Assembly: GCA_022376925.1 (NCBI GenBank) | Contig: JAIOJX010000003.1 | Span: 34,172,874-34,236,873, forward strand | Length of the DNA stretch: 64,000 nucleotides | Direction of reading: 5' to 3' | DNA from: Tragulus kanchil | Taxonomy: Eukaryota > Chordata > Mammalia > Artiodactyla > Tragulidae | In this document: one piece after another, positions 10,674 to 22,757 of the stretch | Layout: every line of letters starts with the position of its first letter | Position numbering within the stretch: the first letter of the stretch is position 1 | The notes under the pieces: model-generated | Databases searched by the model: none | Seen by the model: the letters and a program-made list of their open reading frames with translations, nothing else | What the model was told of the DNA's origin: nothing | Made by a program: the position numbers and the translations under genes

Positions 10674-10996
10674 GATTTTTTTTTAAAGATTTATTTATTT
10701 AGTTTGGGCGGGGGTCGGGTTGGGGGGGGGGGCCGGCAGGCCACTTCTATTGGTCTTTCTCTATTTTCATTCGTCTTGGTTCTGTGGCTCCTGTGGGCCT
10801 CCCATCGCGATGGTGTCTGTTGTCGCAGAGCACTGGCTCTGGGCGCATGCGCCCCAGAGCTCCGGCTCTGTGATTGGACACATCAGTCCAGCTGCTCCGC
10901 GGCACGTGGGATCTTCCCAGGCCAGGGATCTAACCGGCGCCCCTTGCACTGCAAGGCAGTGAGTGTCCTTATCCACTGGACCATCAGGGGAAGCCC
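10674..10996 (-). mobile_element. Copy of the GC-rich SINE
   Basis: Duplicate of 9530-9860. The copies differ mainly in the poly-T length and in a G-run near 10719-10732, homopolymer differences typical of sequencing error. Confidence 0.82.
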
Positions 10997-11215
10997 TCTT
11001 TTGCGTGTTGAGAGCGCTGTTCCAGGTGCTGGAGAGTTGATGGTGAGCACACTGTTTTGTCCCTGTTTGTCTCTTTGTGGGAGAAGGTGAAAAACTAGAA
11101 CAGGGAAAAATACGTATGTCTCTAAAAATCAGTAGGTAAAAAGGAAGAAAATAGAATATTTGAATAACAATCAGCATGCTTGATTTATTATATATCTAAA
11201 ACATGATAACATATA

Positions 11216-11761
11216 CTTTCTTTTCAAAATACATAGAACATTACAAAAATTGATGATATATTGACAGGTAAAAGCACAAAAAAACTCCCAAAGCTGAAAT
11301 GGTACTGGTTACAGTATTTGTTCATAGTACAAATAATATTAGAAAGAAACATGAAAAAAATAGTTCTAAGAACCCCTAAAAAATATTATACCACTAAATG
11401 TTAGACTCTTACAAAATTAGTGGTTTTTACTGCTGTATATTAAGAAAGACTCAGAGAGAGATAAGAGAGTGTATGTAGACCAAGGTCGAAGAAAATGACA
11501 AGGGCAGTTTAATGGATGAGTTCTATCAGTCCTTTTTGGAAAAAAGACTCGAACAAAAAGAAACCGTTCCGGAAAAAAATAAAAACACTTTCCACTTTAT
11601 TCAACAAGGATAAACTTGGTGTCCAAATTAGACAAGCCTACTTCCTAAAAGAAAACTGTACAATTTAACTTACAAACATAGATATCAAAACTTTAAACAG
11701 TGCCAAATCAAATTCAGAATGTATTACCATAACCAAGTAGGATTTATCTTAAGAACATAAG
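11216..11761 (+). mobile_element. Copy of the old L1 ORF2 fragment
   Basis: Duplicate of 10080-10625 at an offset of 1136. Confidence 0.6.
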
Positions 11762-11777
11762 TATTAGTCACTATTAG

Positions 11778-12164
11778 AGCTCCATCAATGTAATTCAGCA
11801 CAATAATAAATGGTTTTATTTATTAACACATATCTTTGTTCAAGGTCTGTTTCTACATTGCCCCCAGTGAGGAAGACATCATCCTAGGTATTGAGGTAAA
11901 AGTATGAACAAGACAGACAAGATCTCATGGAGCTTGTATGAGATGAAAGATTTAAAAAATCCACAGTTATCTTAATAGATGACCAAATAAACCTCAAAGG
12001 TTTATTTTGAGGTTTAATTAAATATTCATTCACAAGAAATGCTTTTAGTAAGGGAAGAAATGCGTCAGTGCAGGCATAGGAATGGATAGAGTGGGCATCG
12101 TTCTTACCTGGGAAACATGCACAGCATTCACTTTAGAATCAGAAGAGGATGTGTGTTCCCACGC
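11778..12164. other. Unique non-coding sequence
   Basis: Contains a weak dispersed-repeat-like stretch (gaacaagacagacaagatct, 11908-11927) of the type seen in ancient mammalian repeats. Nothing firmer. Confidence 0.4.
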
Positions 12165-12437
12165 TTAAAAAAATTTTTTTGTCAATTGAAGTTCAATTAA
12201 CTTACTATATTAGTTTTAGGGATACAATATAGTGACTCAATATTTTTGTATATTACCTAACCATATAAAGTTATTACACTGTTACTGACTATTCTCCTTG
12301 TGCTATACGTTACATGCCAGTGACTTTTATTTTGTAACTGGTGGTTTGTACCTCTTAGTCCCGTTCACCTATTTTGCCTGTCCCCCTGACTTCTCACCTC
12401 TGGCAACCAATAGTTTTCTATATCCGTGAATTTATTT

Positions 12438-12476
12438 GTTTTGTTTTATTTGTTTATTTGTTTTGTTTTGTTTTTA
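12438..12476. repeat. T-rich (TTTTG)n low-complexity tract
   Basis: Short imperfect run of ttttg and ttta units inside the old L1. Confidence 0.7.
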
Positions 12477-12631
12477 GATTCCACATGTAAGTGAAAACAT
12501 ATGGTAGTTGTTTTTGTCTGATTGATTTATTTCACAGCCTAATACCCTCTAGATCCATGCATGTTGCTGCCAATAGCAAGGTTTTACTCTTTTTTTTTTT
12601 ATGGCCGAGAAAGATTCCATTGTGTCTGTGG

Positions 12632-12633
<2 letters not shown>

Positions 12634-12665
<32 letters not shown>
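12634..12665. repeat. (TG)n microsatellite
   Basis: About 15 TG units within the antisense L1, at the position where L1 has a tgtgta-type motif. Confidence 0.95.
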
Positions 12666-12669
<4 letters not shown>

Positions 12670-13100
12670 CACAACTTTGTCTCATTCATCTGTCGGTGGA
12701 CACTTAGGCTGAGTCTATATCTTGGCTATTGTAAATAATGCTGAAATAGAATATTGGGGTACCTGTATCTGTTTGAATTAATGTTTTCATTTTCTTTGGA
12801 TAAATATTCAGAAGTGAAATTGCTGAGTATGGTAGCTCTAGTTTTAATTTTTGAGGAACCTCCACACTGTTTTCTATAGTGGCTGTATCACCATTCGCAT
12901 TCTCACCAACAGTGCACACATGTTCTCTTTCCTCCGTATCTTTGTCAGCACTTTTCTTGTCTTTTTGATAACCATTCTGACTAGTGTGAGGTGATACCTC
13001 ACTGTGGTTTTGATTTGCATTTTTCTAAAAATCAGTGATGTTGAGTATCTTTCATGTGCCTGTAGAGCGTCTGTATATGTATTCTTTAGAAAAATGTCAC

Positions 13101-13543
13101 TGTTTCTATCTGCCAGTGATAAAGAGCAAGACATTGTTCCCTTAAGATAGTTGGCCTTCCTGTCATTATCCTCCTCCTCCTACCTCTCAGACGATAGGTA
13201 TGCCTGACCCTGGTCCCTAATGGCGTTTCCTCCTAATGAGATTTCTTGCTGTTTCTATTTTAGTTTCCCAGATTCACACTTAACTTTTCTCTTCTATAAT
13301 TGCTGGAGAGTATTTTTTAGGGATAAATTGCTGCAGGCAATGCTGGCTCATCCTCTTAACAGAATCCAAAAGTTCATTTTTCTCTCCTTTTTAAAACTGT
13401 GTGCTTCTTGAAGGCAGGTGATAGTGAATTAGTCATCTCTGCATCTCAGAAAATGAGATAATAACTGGATCTTAATAAAAGTTCATGGAGTTGTCAAAGC
13501 ATACTAGAAACTTTATGATAGTCAGGCTGAGGTCTGGCTGGAC
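13101..13543. other. Unique non-coding sequence
   Basis: No repeat or exon recognised. Confidence 0.5.
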
Positions 13544-13757
13544 CATGCGTTAGCCACTCAGTCGTGTTCTGCTCTTTGCAACCCATAGACTGAAGTCCAC
13601 CAGGCTCCTTTGTCCATGGGATACTCTGTCCTCTGTCCATGGGATGCAGGCAAGAATACTGGAGTGGGTTGCCATGCTCTCCTCTAGGGGATCTTCCCAA
13701 CCCAGGGTTTGGACCCAGGTCTCCCTCACTGCAGGCAGATTCTTTACCAAGTAAACC
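13544..13757 (-). mobile_element. Bov-tA-type SINE
   Basis: Reverse-strand element with the hallmark order cactcagtcgtgttctgctc, aggcaagaatactggagtgg, ggatcttcccaacccagg and gcaggcagattctttacc. A 19-base phrase (ctgtccatgggatactctg-like) is repeated within it near 13612-13646, a small internal tandem duplication. Confidence 0.9.
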
Positions 13758-14329
13758 AGTACTGGAGTCTGACTGGACCATGAGGCCACTCTAATCAGTA
13801 TGGCTTGCTTTCATTGTGGCCAAAGGAGTTAATGAGATCAAAACTATGAGACCAGTTGTGTCAATGTTCATGTAGCCCTGAGCAAGAGTGGGATTTTTAT
13901 GTGACTAAGAACTGCTCTTGTAATGATAAATCCACTGATAATATGGACCTTTGAGATGTAGATTCAGGGAACAACCCAGAGAGAGAACAGAGACTAGCAA
14001 AGCACATTGCTTATCTTGCTTATAAAAATAAAGGATAGTCCAATTAAACAGTGAAAAATGTATAAGGTTCAACAGGTGGAAAATGAGTATATGCAAAAAT
14101 ATCAGTAAAACCCAAGTAAAATTTATTGGTTTTATTGTGTCGGTGTTAATTTCTTGGATTTGATAATGTACTATAGTTATATATTAAATAAGATGTTTCC
14201 ATTAACTGCTGTGCGCTGGTCATATATTAGTGGGGCACACTGAAGAAAGAGTCAAATTCAGAACTTGGCCCTGATAATTAAACCTCACAACAATCATCCT
14301 GTAGACCATTTAGATTTGGTCTTGTCTTT
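13758..14329. other. Unique non-coding sequence
   Basis: The left 25 bases repeat a phrase from just before the SINE (gtctgactggaccatg against gtctggctggaccatg at 13532-13547). They are therefore a plausible diverged target-site duplication of that SINE. Otherwise unremarkable. Confidence 0.5.
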
Positions 14330-14524
14330 TCCCAGTTTCTTTGGTGGCTCAGATGGTAAAGAATCTGCCTCCAATGCAGGAGACCTGAGTTTGATTCCAG
14401 AGTTGGGAAGATCCCCCAGAGAAGGAAATGGCAGCTTTCTCCAGTGTTCTTGCCTGGAGAATTGCATGGACAGAGGAGCCTGGAAGGCTAGTTCATGGTG
14501 TCACTAAGAGTCAGACACAACTGT
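14330..14524 (+). mobile_element. Bov-tA-type SINE
   Basis: Sense-strand element: tttggtggctcagatggtaa, caatgcaggagacctgag, ttgggaagatcccccagag and cttgcctggagaattgcatg, ending in agtcagacacaactg. Confidence 0.9.
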
Positions 14525-16419
14525 TTTTCCAGTTTCCTCTAAGAACCTAAACAAACCAGATTCTTCCTCCTCCTTTGGGTAGCTGCTTGTTTTTGATCAA
14601 AAAGTTATTTACACCTTAGCCAATAAAAGAACTAGAGAAGAATTGCTTAGTTTGGAGTTTTTGAAACTGTTTATTTGTTGATGACTATCTGAAAAGCAGA
14701 CCTTGTTCGTGTGTTGTGAAATTGCCTCAGCATTCTGCAAACTTGGAATTTTCTAATTAGCTTCCAAAAATGCCATAGTTTTCCTAAGTGTGTACTGTGT
14801 TGTAGGTTTGTTTTATGGATATTATTTGCATTTTATAATAGTTTCATGGACAAATGATTTGAAATTGTGTTACGCTATCATAAATCACCAATATCTTCTA
14901 CTTTTATTTTTAACTCATCTTAATCTATTATTATAAGCTTTTTGATTATATGTATTATCAAGTAAACACACCTTGGAGTAAGAAAATTTAATATTTATCC
15001 TGAAAATAATCATTTTGCTTGTGGTATCATTTGAAATTAGATGACTTTTGAAGAACTTTTAGCAAAAGTTTTTCCTTAGTATGATTTGATATTATAGTCT
15101 ATAATTTAAAGTTACCGTTTTGAACACTTTGCAAGTATCTTGCATAGTAATTAATGTGAAGGCCTAAGTACGAATGTTTATAAAAGTAGACTTTTTCTTT
15201 TAGAGTTGAAATGTACTCAAAGTAAAGGCAAAAGTTTTTGACAAATTGACATACAAGAAGAGACACAAAGATAAAACTAAATGATGATATTCATGTATTA
15301 CAAAATTCAGTTTATATTTTAAAATCATATTTGAGACCAAGAAGAAATACATAATAAAAGATTGACTTTTATTGAGGAGAAAAAACCCAAGCAATCATTT
15401 GAAGTCATAAAAGTCTTTTTAACTCAGATAGCACATAATTTAGGAGTGACTTAGTGGTGAAAAAGGAGCTTCTTGCTTGTTCGACTTGCCCCTAGGTGGT
15501 GATAAAAGCATTGCAAAGTGAACAAGACAAGGCAGAAAGACAGATGTAAGCAGGATACTCCTTTCAGAAGATTCTGGTTTTGATTCTTAGGGATCACTTA
15601 AGTTATCTGCTCCTTTTCATAGTTTTGCTCACATGAACAAGGATAGTGCTTTTTAAGAACTTTATGTCAGGGTATTTTCCTGACTGCTCTCCTTCCGCCT
15701 TCTGTCTCCCATGAAATCTGGCACAGTTACAGACTGGGGCACCTGTTTTCTGAACTATCATCCCTGAGTCACCAAACTTCAATTTTGATAGAGGTCTGTA
15801 GTAATAGTACAGACTGCTCAGTCTAGGCTATATTCAAACTTAACTGAGGGATTATCCTGCATGTTCAGCCCTGGACTTGCTGACGTAGAAAGGAACCCGC
15901 TTACAGTGGGCAGAGTCTGGGTCATTAGAATCCTAGGATCCCTTGGACATAGCTTGGTTATCATGTCACGAGTTACCCCAGAGCTTCATGTTGCTTTGAA
16001 GACACATCATTTTGCTCGAAATCGTATGAGAACTGAGGAAACTGCTTTTCAACACATGTTCCCCAAATCAAACAAGGTTTCCTGTTTTGTTTTTTTTTTT
16101 TAACCAAATAAAAATTTCTCAGGGAAAACCACTGTACTATTTGCTGTTGTTTTTGAATTCAGATGCATTCCCATCTTGTATTTTCAACATAGCATGTTGG
16201 TCCAGGTTTTTCTCTGTTAGTGATAAGCTTGACATATCATATATGAGATTACACAAATTTAGATTCTTTATCACCTAAAATCCCACCTAAAAAAATTCAG
16301 TATCCATTCTGAATAAAGACACAAGGATGCAAGTCCTATTCAATCTAAAGAAAAATAATCTAACATTTTAACAAATACTTCATCAGTATTCTGAAAATGA
16401 AAATGTTTATTTGAGGTCT
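14525..16419. other. Unique AT-rich non-coding sequence
   Basis: Nearly 1.9 kb with no recognised repeat apart from short oligo-T runs such as 16088-16100. Frames of 62-80 codons show no family resemblance. Confidence 0.5.
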
Positions 16420-16592
16420 GGGCTTCCCAAATATCCCAGGGGTCTGCCTGCCAGTGCAGATGTGACAGATGTGGGTTTGATTCCTGGGTCAGGAAAATCC
16501 CCTGGAGAAGGAAATGACAACCCACTGGTGGGCTGCAGTCCATGGGGTTGCAAAGAGTCAGACATGCCTTAGTGACTGAACAGCAACAACAA
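16420..16592 (+). mobile_element. Bov-tA-type SINE, partly deleted
   Basis: Sense-strand element starting gggcttcccaaatatcccag. The usual acccactccagtattcttgcc-to-agcctgg segment is shortened to acccactggtgggctgcag. It ends with cagacatgccttagtgactg. Confidence 0.85.
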
Positions 16593-16629
16593 AATTTGAT
16601 GCCTGTAAAAAGAAATGCATTTTAATCAG

Positions 16630-16993
16630 TTCTACTGAGGTGGATGAATCTAGAACCTATTATACAGAGTGAAGTATGTCAGAGAGAAGGATAAATATTG
16701 TACACTGACACATATATATGGAATCTAGAAAGATGGTGCTGATAAATGAATATGCAGAGCTGCCACAGAGAGGCGGACATGGAGAACAGTCTCATGAACA
16801 TTGTGGTGAGGGAGGGGAACATGCTGTGGGACTAGGGGATCTCAAACGGGCTCTGCGGCAACCCAGAGGCATGGGATGGGGAGGTAGATGGCGGGGGTGG
16901 GGAGCCTGGGGGGAAACATGTATATACCTGTGGCGGATTCGGGTCGATGTGTGGCACTAAACAACAAAACTGTAACAAAAAAAAAAAAATTGA
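16630..16993 (+). mobile_element. Ruminant-type L1 3' end
   Basis: Sense-strand tail of an L1: gaggtggatgaatctagaac, cagagtgaagtatgtcag, tatatatggaatctagaaag, then the G-rich 3' UTR and a terminal poly-A at 16977-16990. The 5' part is missing, as usual for retroposed copies. A GA-rich, G-rich block lies at 16860-16915. Confidence 0.85.
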
Positions 16994-17135
16994 GGACTTT
17001 CCTGGTGGTCCAGTGGTTAAGACTCTGTGTTCCCAATGCAGGGGGCCTGAGTTCAATCCCTGGTCAGGGAACTAGATCTCATATACCGTGGCTAAGACCC
17101 AGTGGAGCCAAATAAATAAATGATTTCAAATAAAA
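16994..17135 (+). mobile_element. CHR-2-type SINE
   Basis: tRNA-Glu-derived head (gactttcctggtggtccagt, cagggggcctgagttcaatc, ccctggtcagggaactagat) and an aataaataaa tail. It directly follows the L1 poly-A, so it probably inserted at that tail. Confidence 0.85.
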
Positions 17136-17499
17136 AATGTGATGCCTGTCTTTAGAAAGGAAACACGGGCAACAAAACATGGAACCTATCTTTGCTATTT
17201 TGATATTGTATTAGTTATTGCTTATTCTAAGATAAAGGGATTATTAAAAAGTAAAGGAGTTGTAGTTCAGGGGCATTGTGTTGTTTGTTAAAATCAAAAG
17301 TGAGAGCTGCTGTCCATAAGTGTGTAGGTTGTATACTGCCCAATGCCATGGAGTGCTGTTTCTATGGACTGCAGTGTAAATGGCATTCTGTAGATATGGG
17401 GGGCGCCTTGAGCTGACATTCTGGACAGAATGACCAGTAAGATGCTTTTTACCCTCCAGAAAAGGCTATAGAGATATTTTCTATTGAAACAAAGTTAAA

Positions 17500-17687
17500 A
17501 TCACTCAGTCGTGTTCAACTCTTTGAGATTCCATGGACTGTAGCCTGTCAGGCTCCTCTGTGCATGGAATTTTCCAGGCAAGAATACTGGAATGCCCTTC
17601 TCCAGGAGATCTGCCTGACCCAGGATCGAACCCAGGTCTCCTATATTGCAGTCAGATTCTTTACCATTGAGACTTCAGGTAAGCCCT
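17500..17687 (-). mobile_element. Bov-tA-type SINE
   Basis: Reverse strand: cactcagtcgtgttcaactc, ccaggcaagaatactggaat, gatcgaacccaggtctcc and ttcaggtaagccc. Duplicated at 18590-18778. Confidence 0.9.
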
Positions 17688-17804
17688 ATTTTCTATTTAG
17701 CAGATACAAATTTGTTTGGTGGAATAAACCAGTTTCTTGAGATAAGTTGTTTTATTTAACAAAGAGGTAAGATTTATGATAACCATTTCTACTTCCACAG
17801 ACAC

Positions 17805-17965
17805 TATTTGAGCATATAGAGTGTGCCCGGCATTGTGTGAAGTAATTTACACTTTTCTTATTTAATCTTCACAACAGTGAGGAAACTGAAGTTAGAGAAG
17901 GGACTCATTCAAGTTAGTACAACTCATAAGCTGCAGGAATTGAAACTCACCCAGGTTTCCTTCAC
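17805..17965 (-). mobile_element. MIR-type SINE remnant
   Basis: Reverse-strand MIR core landmarks: tttaatcttcacaacagtga, gaggaaactgaagttagaga and attgaaactcacccaggt. Duplicated at about 18896-19056. Confidence 0.7.
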
Positions 17966-18589
17966 ATACAAGCGGAGCTTGTAATACATAAATACCCTGA
18001 TACCATCATGGTGCATAAAACGGTTCCCATTGGCCTGCGCTGAAGTTTATACCATGTTCAGTAAATAACCTGAGCTTGTTATTTTGTTTGAAACTTGAGT
18101 ACTTTTATTTGGGGATGTTATAAAGAATATCAAACTTTAGAAACTTCCTGGTAAAAGAATTCTTTTCTCTTGATGTCAGACAATTTGCATAGTGGAGCCA
18201 AATAAATAAATGATTTCAAATAAAAAATGTGATGCCTGTCTTTAGAAAGGAAACACGGGCAACAAAACATGGAACCTATCTTTGCTATTTTGATATTGTA
18301 TTAGTTATTGCTTATTCTAAGATAAAGGGATTATTAAAAAGTAAAGGAGTTGTAGTTCAGGGCATTGTGTTGTTTGTTAAAATCAAAAGTGAGAGCTGCT
18401 GTCCATAAGTGTGTAGGTTGTATACTGCCCAATGCCATGGAGTGCTGTTTCTATGGACTGCAGTGTAAATGGCATTCTGTAGATATGGGGGGCGCCTTGA
18501 GCTGACATTCTGGACAGAATGACCAGTAAGATGCTTTTTACCCTCCAGAAAAGGCTATAGAGATATTTTCTATTGAAACAAAGTTAAAA

Positions 18590-18778
18590 TCACTCAGTCG
18601 TGTTCAACTCTTTGAGATTCCATGGACTGTAGCCTGTCAGGCTCCTCTGTGCATGGAATTTTCCAGGCAAGAATACTGGAATGCCCTTCTCCAGGAGATC
18701 TGCCTGACCCAGGGATCGAACCCAGGTCTCCTATATTGCAGTCAGATTCTTTACCATTGAGACTTCAGGTAAGCCCTA
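18590..18778 (-). mobile_element. Copy of Bov-tA-type SINE
   Basis: Duplicate of 17500-17687 differing by one base (cccagggatcgaa against cccaggatcgaa). Confidence 0.9.
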
Positions 18779-19279
18779 TTTTCTATTTAGCAGATACAAA
18801 TTTGTTTGGTGGAATAAACCAGTTTCTTGAGATAAGTTGTTTTATTTAACAAAGAGGTAAGATTTATGATAACCATTTCTACTTCCACAGACACTATTTG
18901 AGCATATAGAGTGTGCCCGGCATTGTGTGAAGTAATTTACACTTTTCTTATTTAATCTTCACAACAGTGAGGAAACTGAAGTTAGAGAAGGGACTCATTC
19001 AAGTTAGTACAACTCATAAGCTGCAGGAATTGAAACTCACCCAGGTTTCCTTCACATACAAGCGGAGCTTGTAATACATAAATACCCTGATACCATCATG
19101 GTGCATAAAACGGTTCCCATTGGCCTGCGCTGAAGTTTATACCATGTTCAGTAAATAACCTGAGCTTGTTATTTTGTTTGAAACTTGAGTACTTTTATTT
19201 GGGGATGTTATAAAGAATATCAAACTTTAGAAACTTCCTGGTAAATACAAAGAAATTCTTTTCTCTTGATGTCAGACAA

Positions 19280-19726
19280 GATTTTCAGGCAGTAGATGAC
19301 TTTTCAGTGGTATATTTTTGAGAATCCTTCCTCTTTTTCTCCATTTATTTATACCTCTTAGATTCAAACTATGGAAAGGATCTCTGACTGACAATTAAAA
19401 TAGGACTTTTTTGAAAGTTAATTTGGGATCTTATGAAATTGCTATGAAGAGCAAAGAACCAGACTCAGAGAATGCTCAGAAAAAGAAAGAAAAAGATTAT
19501 GACGCCAGAATCATAGCCAAAATTGAGCCCTACAGACAATTGAGGGCATACTCCATAGCAAATGATAATTTTTGTCAAGTGACATTTATATGGCGATGCC
19601 CATAGCGTGACTAGAATGCAGCATGTGTGGCACTTGTCTTAGACTCAGAATTTAAGAGGATCCTTCCAAACTCGGTAGTTAAGGCAAATACTTACATGAA
19701 ATATTCAAAAAATCCAAACCAATGCA
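19280..19726. other. Unique non-coding sequence
   Basis: A 64-codon frame (19411-19605) recurs at 20521 through duplication only. No recognised domain. Confidence 0.5.
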
Positions 19727-20062
19727 GGGCTTCCCTGGTGGTTTAGTGGTAAAGAATCTGCCTGCCAATGCAGGAAACAAAAGTTCCTGATCTACATGCC
19801 TTGGAGCAACTAAGCCGGCCACCTGCCACAACTATTTTGACTGTTCTCTAGAGCCGGGAGCCACAACCACTGAGCCCACGTGACACAACTAATGAAGCCT
19901 GCAGCTAATGAAATCTGCATGCCCTAGAGCCCATGGTGTGCAACAAGACAAGCCACAGCAATGAGAAGCCCGCACACCACAGCTAGAAAATTGCCCCTGC
20001 TCACTGCAACTGGACGAAAGTATGTGTAGCAATGAAGACCAAAATAAATGAACTAATAAAAT
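19727..20062 (+). mobile_element. CHR-type SINE, long form
   Basis: Full-length-looking tRNA-Glu SINE: gggcttccctggtggtttag, ccttggagcaactaagccgg, tctagagccgggagccacaa, gagaagcccgcacaccacag and a caaaataaatgaa tail. Duplicated at 20837-21172. Confidence 0.88.
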
Positions 20063-20836
20063 CAATGGAATAATTCATAATGAACAAAATATCAAAATTT
20101 TAAATGAGGAAGGAATGTTGATGAAGAAGTGACTTTGTTTCAAAATAAATAGAGGTATCCTTCACATACAAGCGGAGCTTGTAATACATAAATACCCTGA
20201 TACCATCATGGTGCATAAAACGGTTCCCATTGGCCTGCGCTGAAGTTTATACCATGTTCAGTAAATAACCTGAGCTTGTTATTTTGTTTGAAACTTGAGT
20301 ACTTTTATTTGGGGATGTTATAAAGAATATCAAACTTTAGAAACTTCCTGGTAAATACAAAGAAATTCTTTTCTCTTGATGTCAGACAAGATTTTCAGGC
20401 AGTAGATGACTTTTCAGTGGTATATTTTTGAGAATCCTTCCTCTTTTTCTCCATTTATTTATACCTCTTAGATTCAAACTATGGAAAGGATCTCTGACTG
20501 ACAATTAAAATAGGACTTTTTTGAAAGTTAATTTGGGATCTTATGAAATTGCTATGAAGAGCAAAGAACCAGACTCAGAGAATGCTCAGAAAAAGAAAGA
20601 AAAAGATTATGACGCCAGAATCATAGCCAAAATTGAGCCCTACAGACAATTGAGGGCATACTCCATAGCAAATGATAATTTTTGTCAAGTGACATTTATA
20701 TGGCGATGCCCATAGCGTGACTAGAATGCAGCATGTGTGGCACTTGTCTTAGACTCAGAATTTAAGAGGATCCTTCCAAACTCGGTAGTTAAGGCAAATA
20801 CTTACATGAAATATTCAAAAAATCCAAACCAATGCA

Positions 20837-21172
20837 GGGCTTCCCTGGTGGTTTAGTGGTAAAGAATCTGCCTGCCAATGCAGGAAACAAAAGTTCCTGA
20901 TCTACATGCCTTGGAGCAACTAAGCCGGCCACCTGCCACAACTATTTTGACTGTTCTCTAGAGCCGGGAGCCACAACCACTGAGCCCACGTGACACAACT
21001 AATGAAGCCTGCAGCTAATGAAATCTGCATGCCCTAGAGCCCATGGTGTGCAACAAGACAAGCCACAGCAATGAGAAGCCCGCACACCACAGCTAGAAAA
21101 TTGCCCCTGCTCACTGCAACTGGACGAAAGTATGTGTAGCAATGAAGACCAAAATAAATGAACTAATAAAAT
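20837..21172 (+). mobile_element. Copy of the long CHR-type SINE
   Basis: Duplicate of 19727-20062 at an offset of 1110. Confidence 0.88.
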
Positions 21173-21248
21173 CAATGGAATAATTCATAATGAACAAAAT
21201 ATCAAAATTTTAAATGAGGAAGGAATGTTGATGAAGAAGTGACTTTGT

Positions 21249-22554
21249 ACTTTCAGTAGGAGATGTCATATTCCTTTGTCATAGAGGTATCCTTCAGTTC
21301 AGTGTCAGAAAGTAGTCACCATGGAATCTTGGAGCATCTTATTCTCAAGCCGTTAGAACCTGCAAAACATGACCTCTAGCGAATCATTTTATATCAGCAC
21401 TTCAGTGTGAGATAATGTACAACACATCCCTTTTCCTTTATAATTTAGTCATTTGAGTTACCGTTTGCTGCAAAACATTGTTTGGCTCATGAAGGAGAGG
21501 ATCTGTTTCATTAAAGAAGTAAATAAGATCCAAAAAATTGGCTTTGAAATAAGTTTTCTTTTAAACTCCTTGCTAAAATGCAGTTCTTGTTTAACATGGT
21601 GATATTTCATTTTGATTCTCTTGGTGCAGTTCCAAGAAGTGGCCTGTATATAGATCACTTTAATAGTATGGTGCTCATTTCATTGGTACTGAATACTTTT
21701 TTTTTTATAAGGGATAATAAGCAATTTATTTGGGTCAACATTGTCTGTACAGAAAATAACACATTTCAAAGTTAGCAACAAAACAACATTCCAGATCAGT
21801 TTGGTCACTATGGATGACCATAACTGAACACTTTTTTGTGCAGAGTGGATGCTCAATATTATTAAATGCTTGTTGAATGACTCTAAAGCAGAGAAAGTCC
21901 CCCAATAATAGGCTTTTATTCATATGATATTTATGTAATACTGAAAGAAACGATTTCTGAAAATTATCCTTAAGAAAGTACAGAGACAAAAATACAAACT
22001 AATACAGCATCATAATGATATTTTACACTTTCAGAAAAATACAAGAGACTTTAAGTGATTTGTATTTTCTCTATACATATTATAGATCCCTATAACTTAA
22101 TGGTATATTGTAACATAAGATTAGAAGTTATAGATATCAATATTGCATATACATGCCAACAAAACAACACTAACAATAGAATTACAAACTATGTATATTG
22201 AATTTTCTGATGAAATGTATCATTACCTTTGGGATTGTTTTATGAAACCATAACCCTTGGGGTCTTTGTGTGTCTTTTATGGAGGGAATTGAAAGCCCTT
22301 TGCAAATGTTGAATATTGCTTTAGATATCAGTGACAAATGACACTTTAGAATGTGGTTTAGTAAACCACATAGCAATGGGTTTAGTTGGTATTTGTTATA
22401 GTTCTTTGTAGATATTTCTTCAATATAATGATCAATTATATGTCACCAAACCCAAGAGCAAGCAGCTAGTCAGATTTTTAAAAGAAAAAAAGCAGATATT
22501 CTGCATGATGACTACTATCTAAATAACTGTATGATTTCCCCATAAAATATATTC
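21249..22554. other. Unique AT-rich non-coding sequence
   Basis: No repeat family or exon recognised in about 1.3 kb. Frames of 64-84 codons are uncorrelated with codon bias or splice sites. Confidence 0.5.
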
Positions 22555-22757
22555 AGTGCGCTTTAAGTCACTTCAGTGGTGTCTGACTCTTTGTAGCCCA
22601 CCAGGCTCCTCTGTCTATGGGGTTTTCCAGGCAAGAATACTGGAGTGGGTTGCCATTTCCTTTTCCAGGGAATCTTCCCAACCCAGGGATCGAACCCTTG
22701 TCTCTTATGTATCCTGCATTGGCAGTTGGCTTCTTTATCACTAGCACTGCCTGGGAA
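22555..22757 (-). mobile_element. Bov-tA-type SINE
   Basis: Reverse strand: gtcacttcagtggtgtctga, aggcaagaatactggagtgg, gggatcgaacccttgtctc and cactgcctgggaag. Confidence 0.9.

Larger units (their letters stand above)
9525..11777 (+). repeat. Tandem direct duplication 5 (~1.14 kb unit)
   Basis: Positions 9525-10641 are repeated at 10669-11777. The 27-base spacer reads like a shortened version of 9450-9524: gcaaagc and gttgattgttt are kept and the material between them is lost. This suggests a poor-quality sequence end at the junction. Confidence 0.95.
12165..13100 (-). mobile_element. Old L1 3' region, antisense
   Basis: Long reverse-strand L1 ORF2 3' remnant. Successive landmarks are tgtccccctgacttctcacc, agattccacatgtaagtg, gattccattgtgtctgtg, atcttggctattgtaaataa, ggaacctccacactgttttc, gtgaggtgatacctcactgt and ttttgatttgcattttt. 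A (TG)n tract has expanded inside it. Divergence and broken frames mark it as ancient. Confidence 0.88.
17101..19279 (+). repeat. Tandem direct duplication 6 (~1.09 kb unit)
   Basis: Positions 17101-18183 are repeated at 18191-19279 with seven bases between. The left edge falls inside the tail of a CHR SINE. Near its right end the first copy lacks six bases found in the second (gtaaaagaat against gtaaatacaaagaaat). The end of this unit (from 19048) is shared with duplication 7. Confidence 0.95.
19048..21248 (+). repeat. Tandem direct duplication 7 (~1.11 kb unit)
   Basis: Positions 19048-20138 are repeated at 20158-21248. The spacer (20139-20157) contains atagaggtatcc, which also occurs just after the end of the second copy (about 21282-21293). 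The spacer is therefore a shortened, damaged version of the true downstream sequence. Positions 19048-19279 exist three times because of overlap with duplication 6. Confidence 0.95.
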
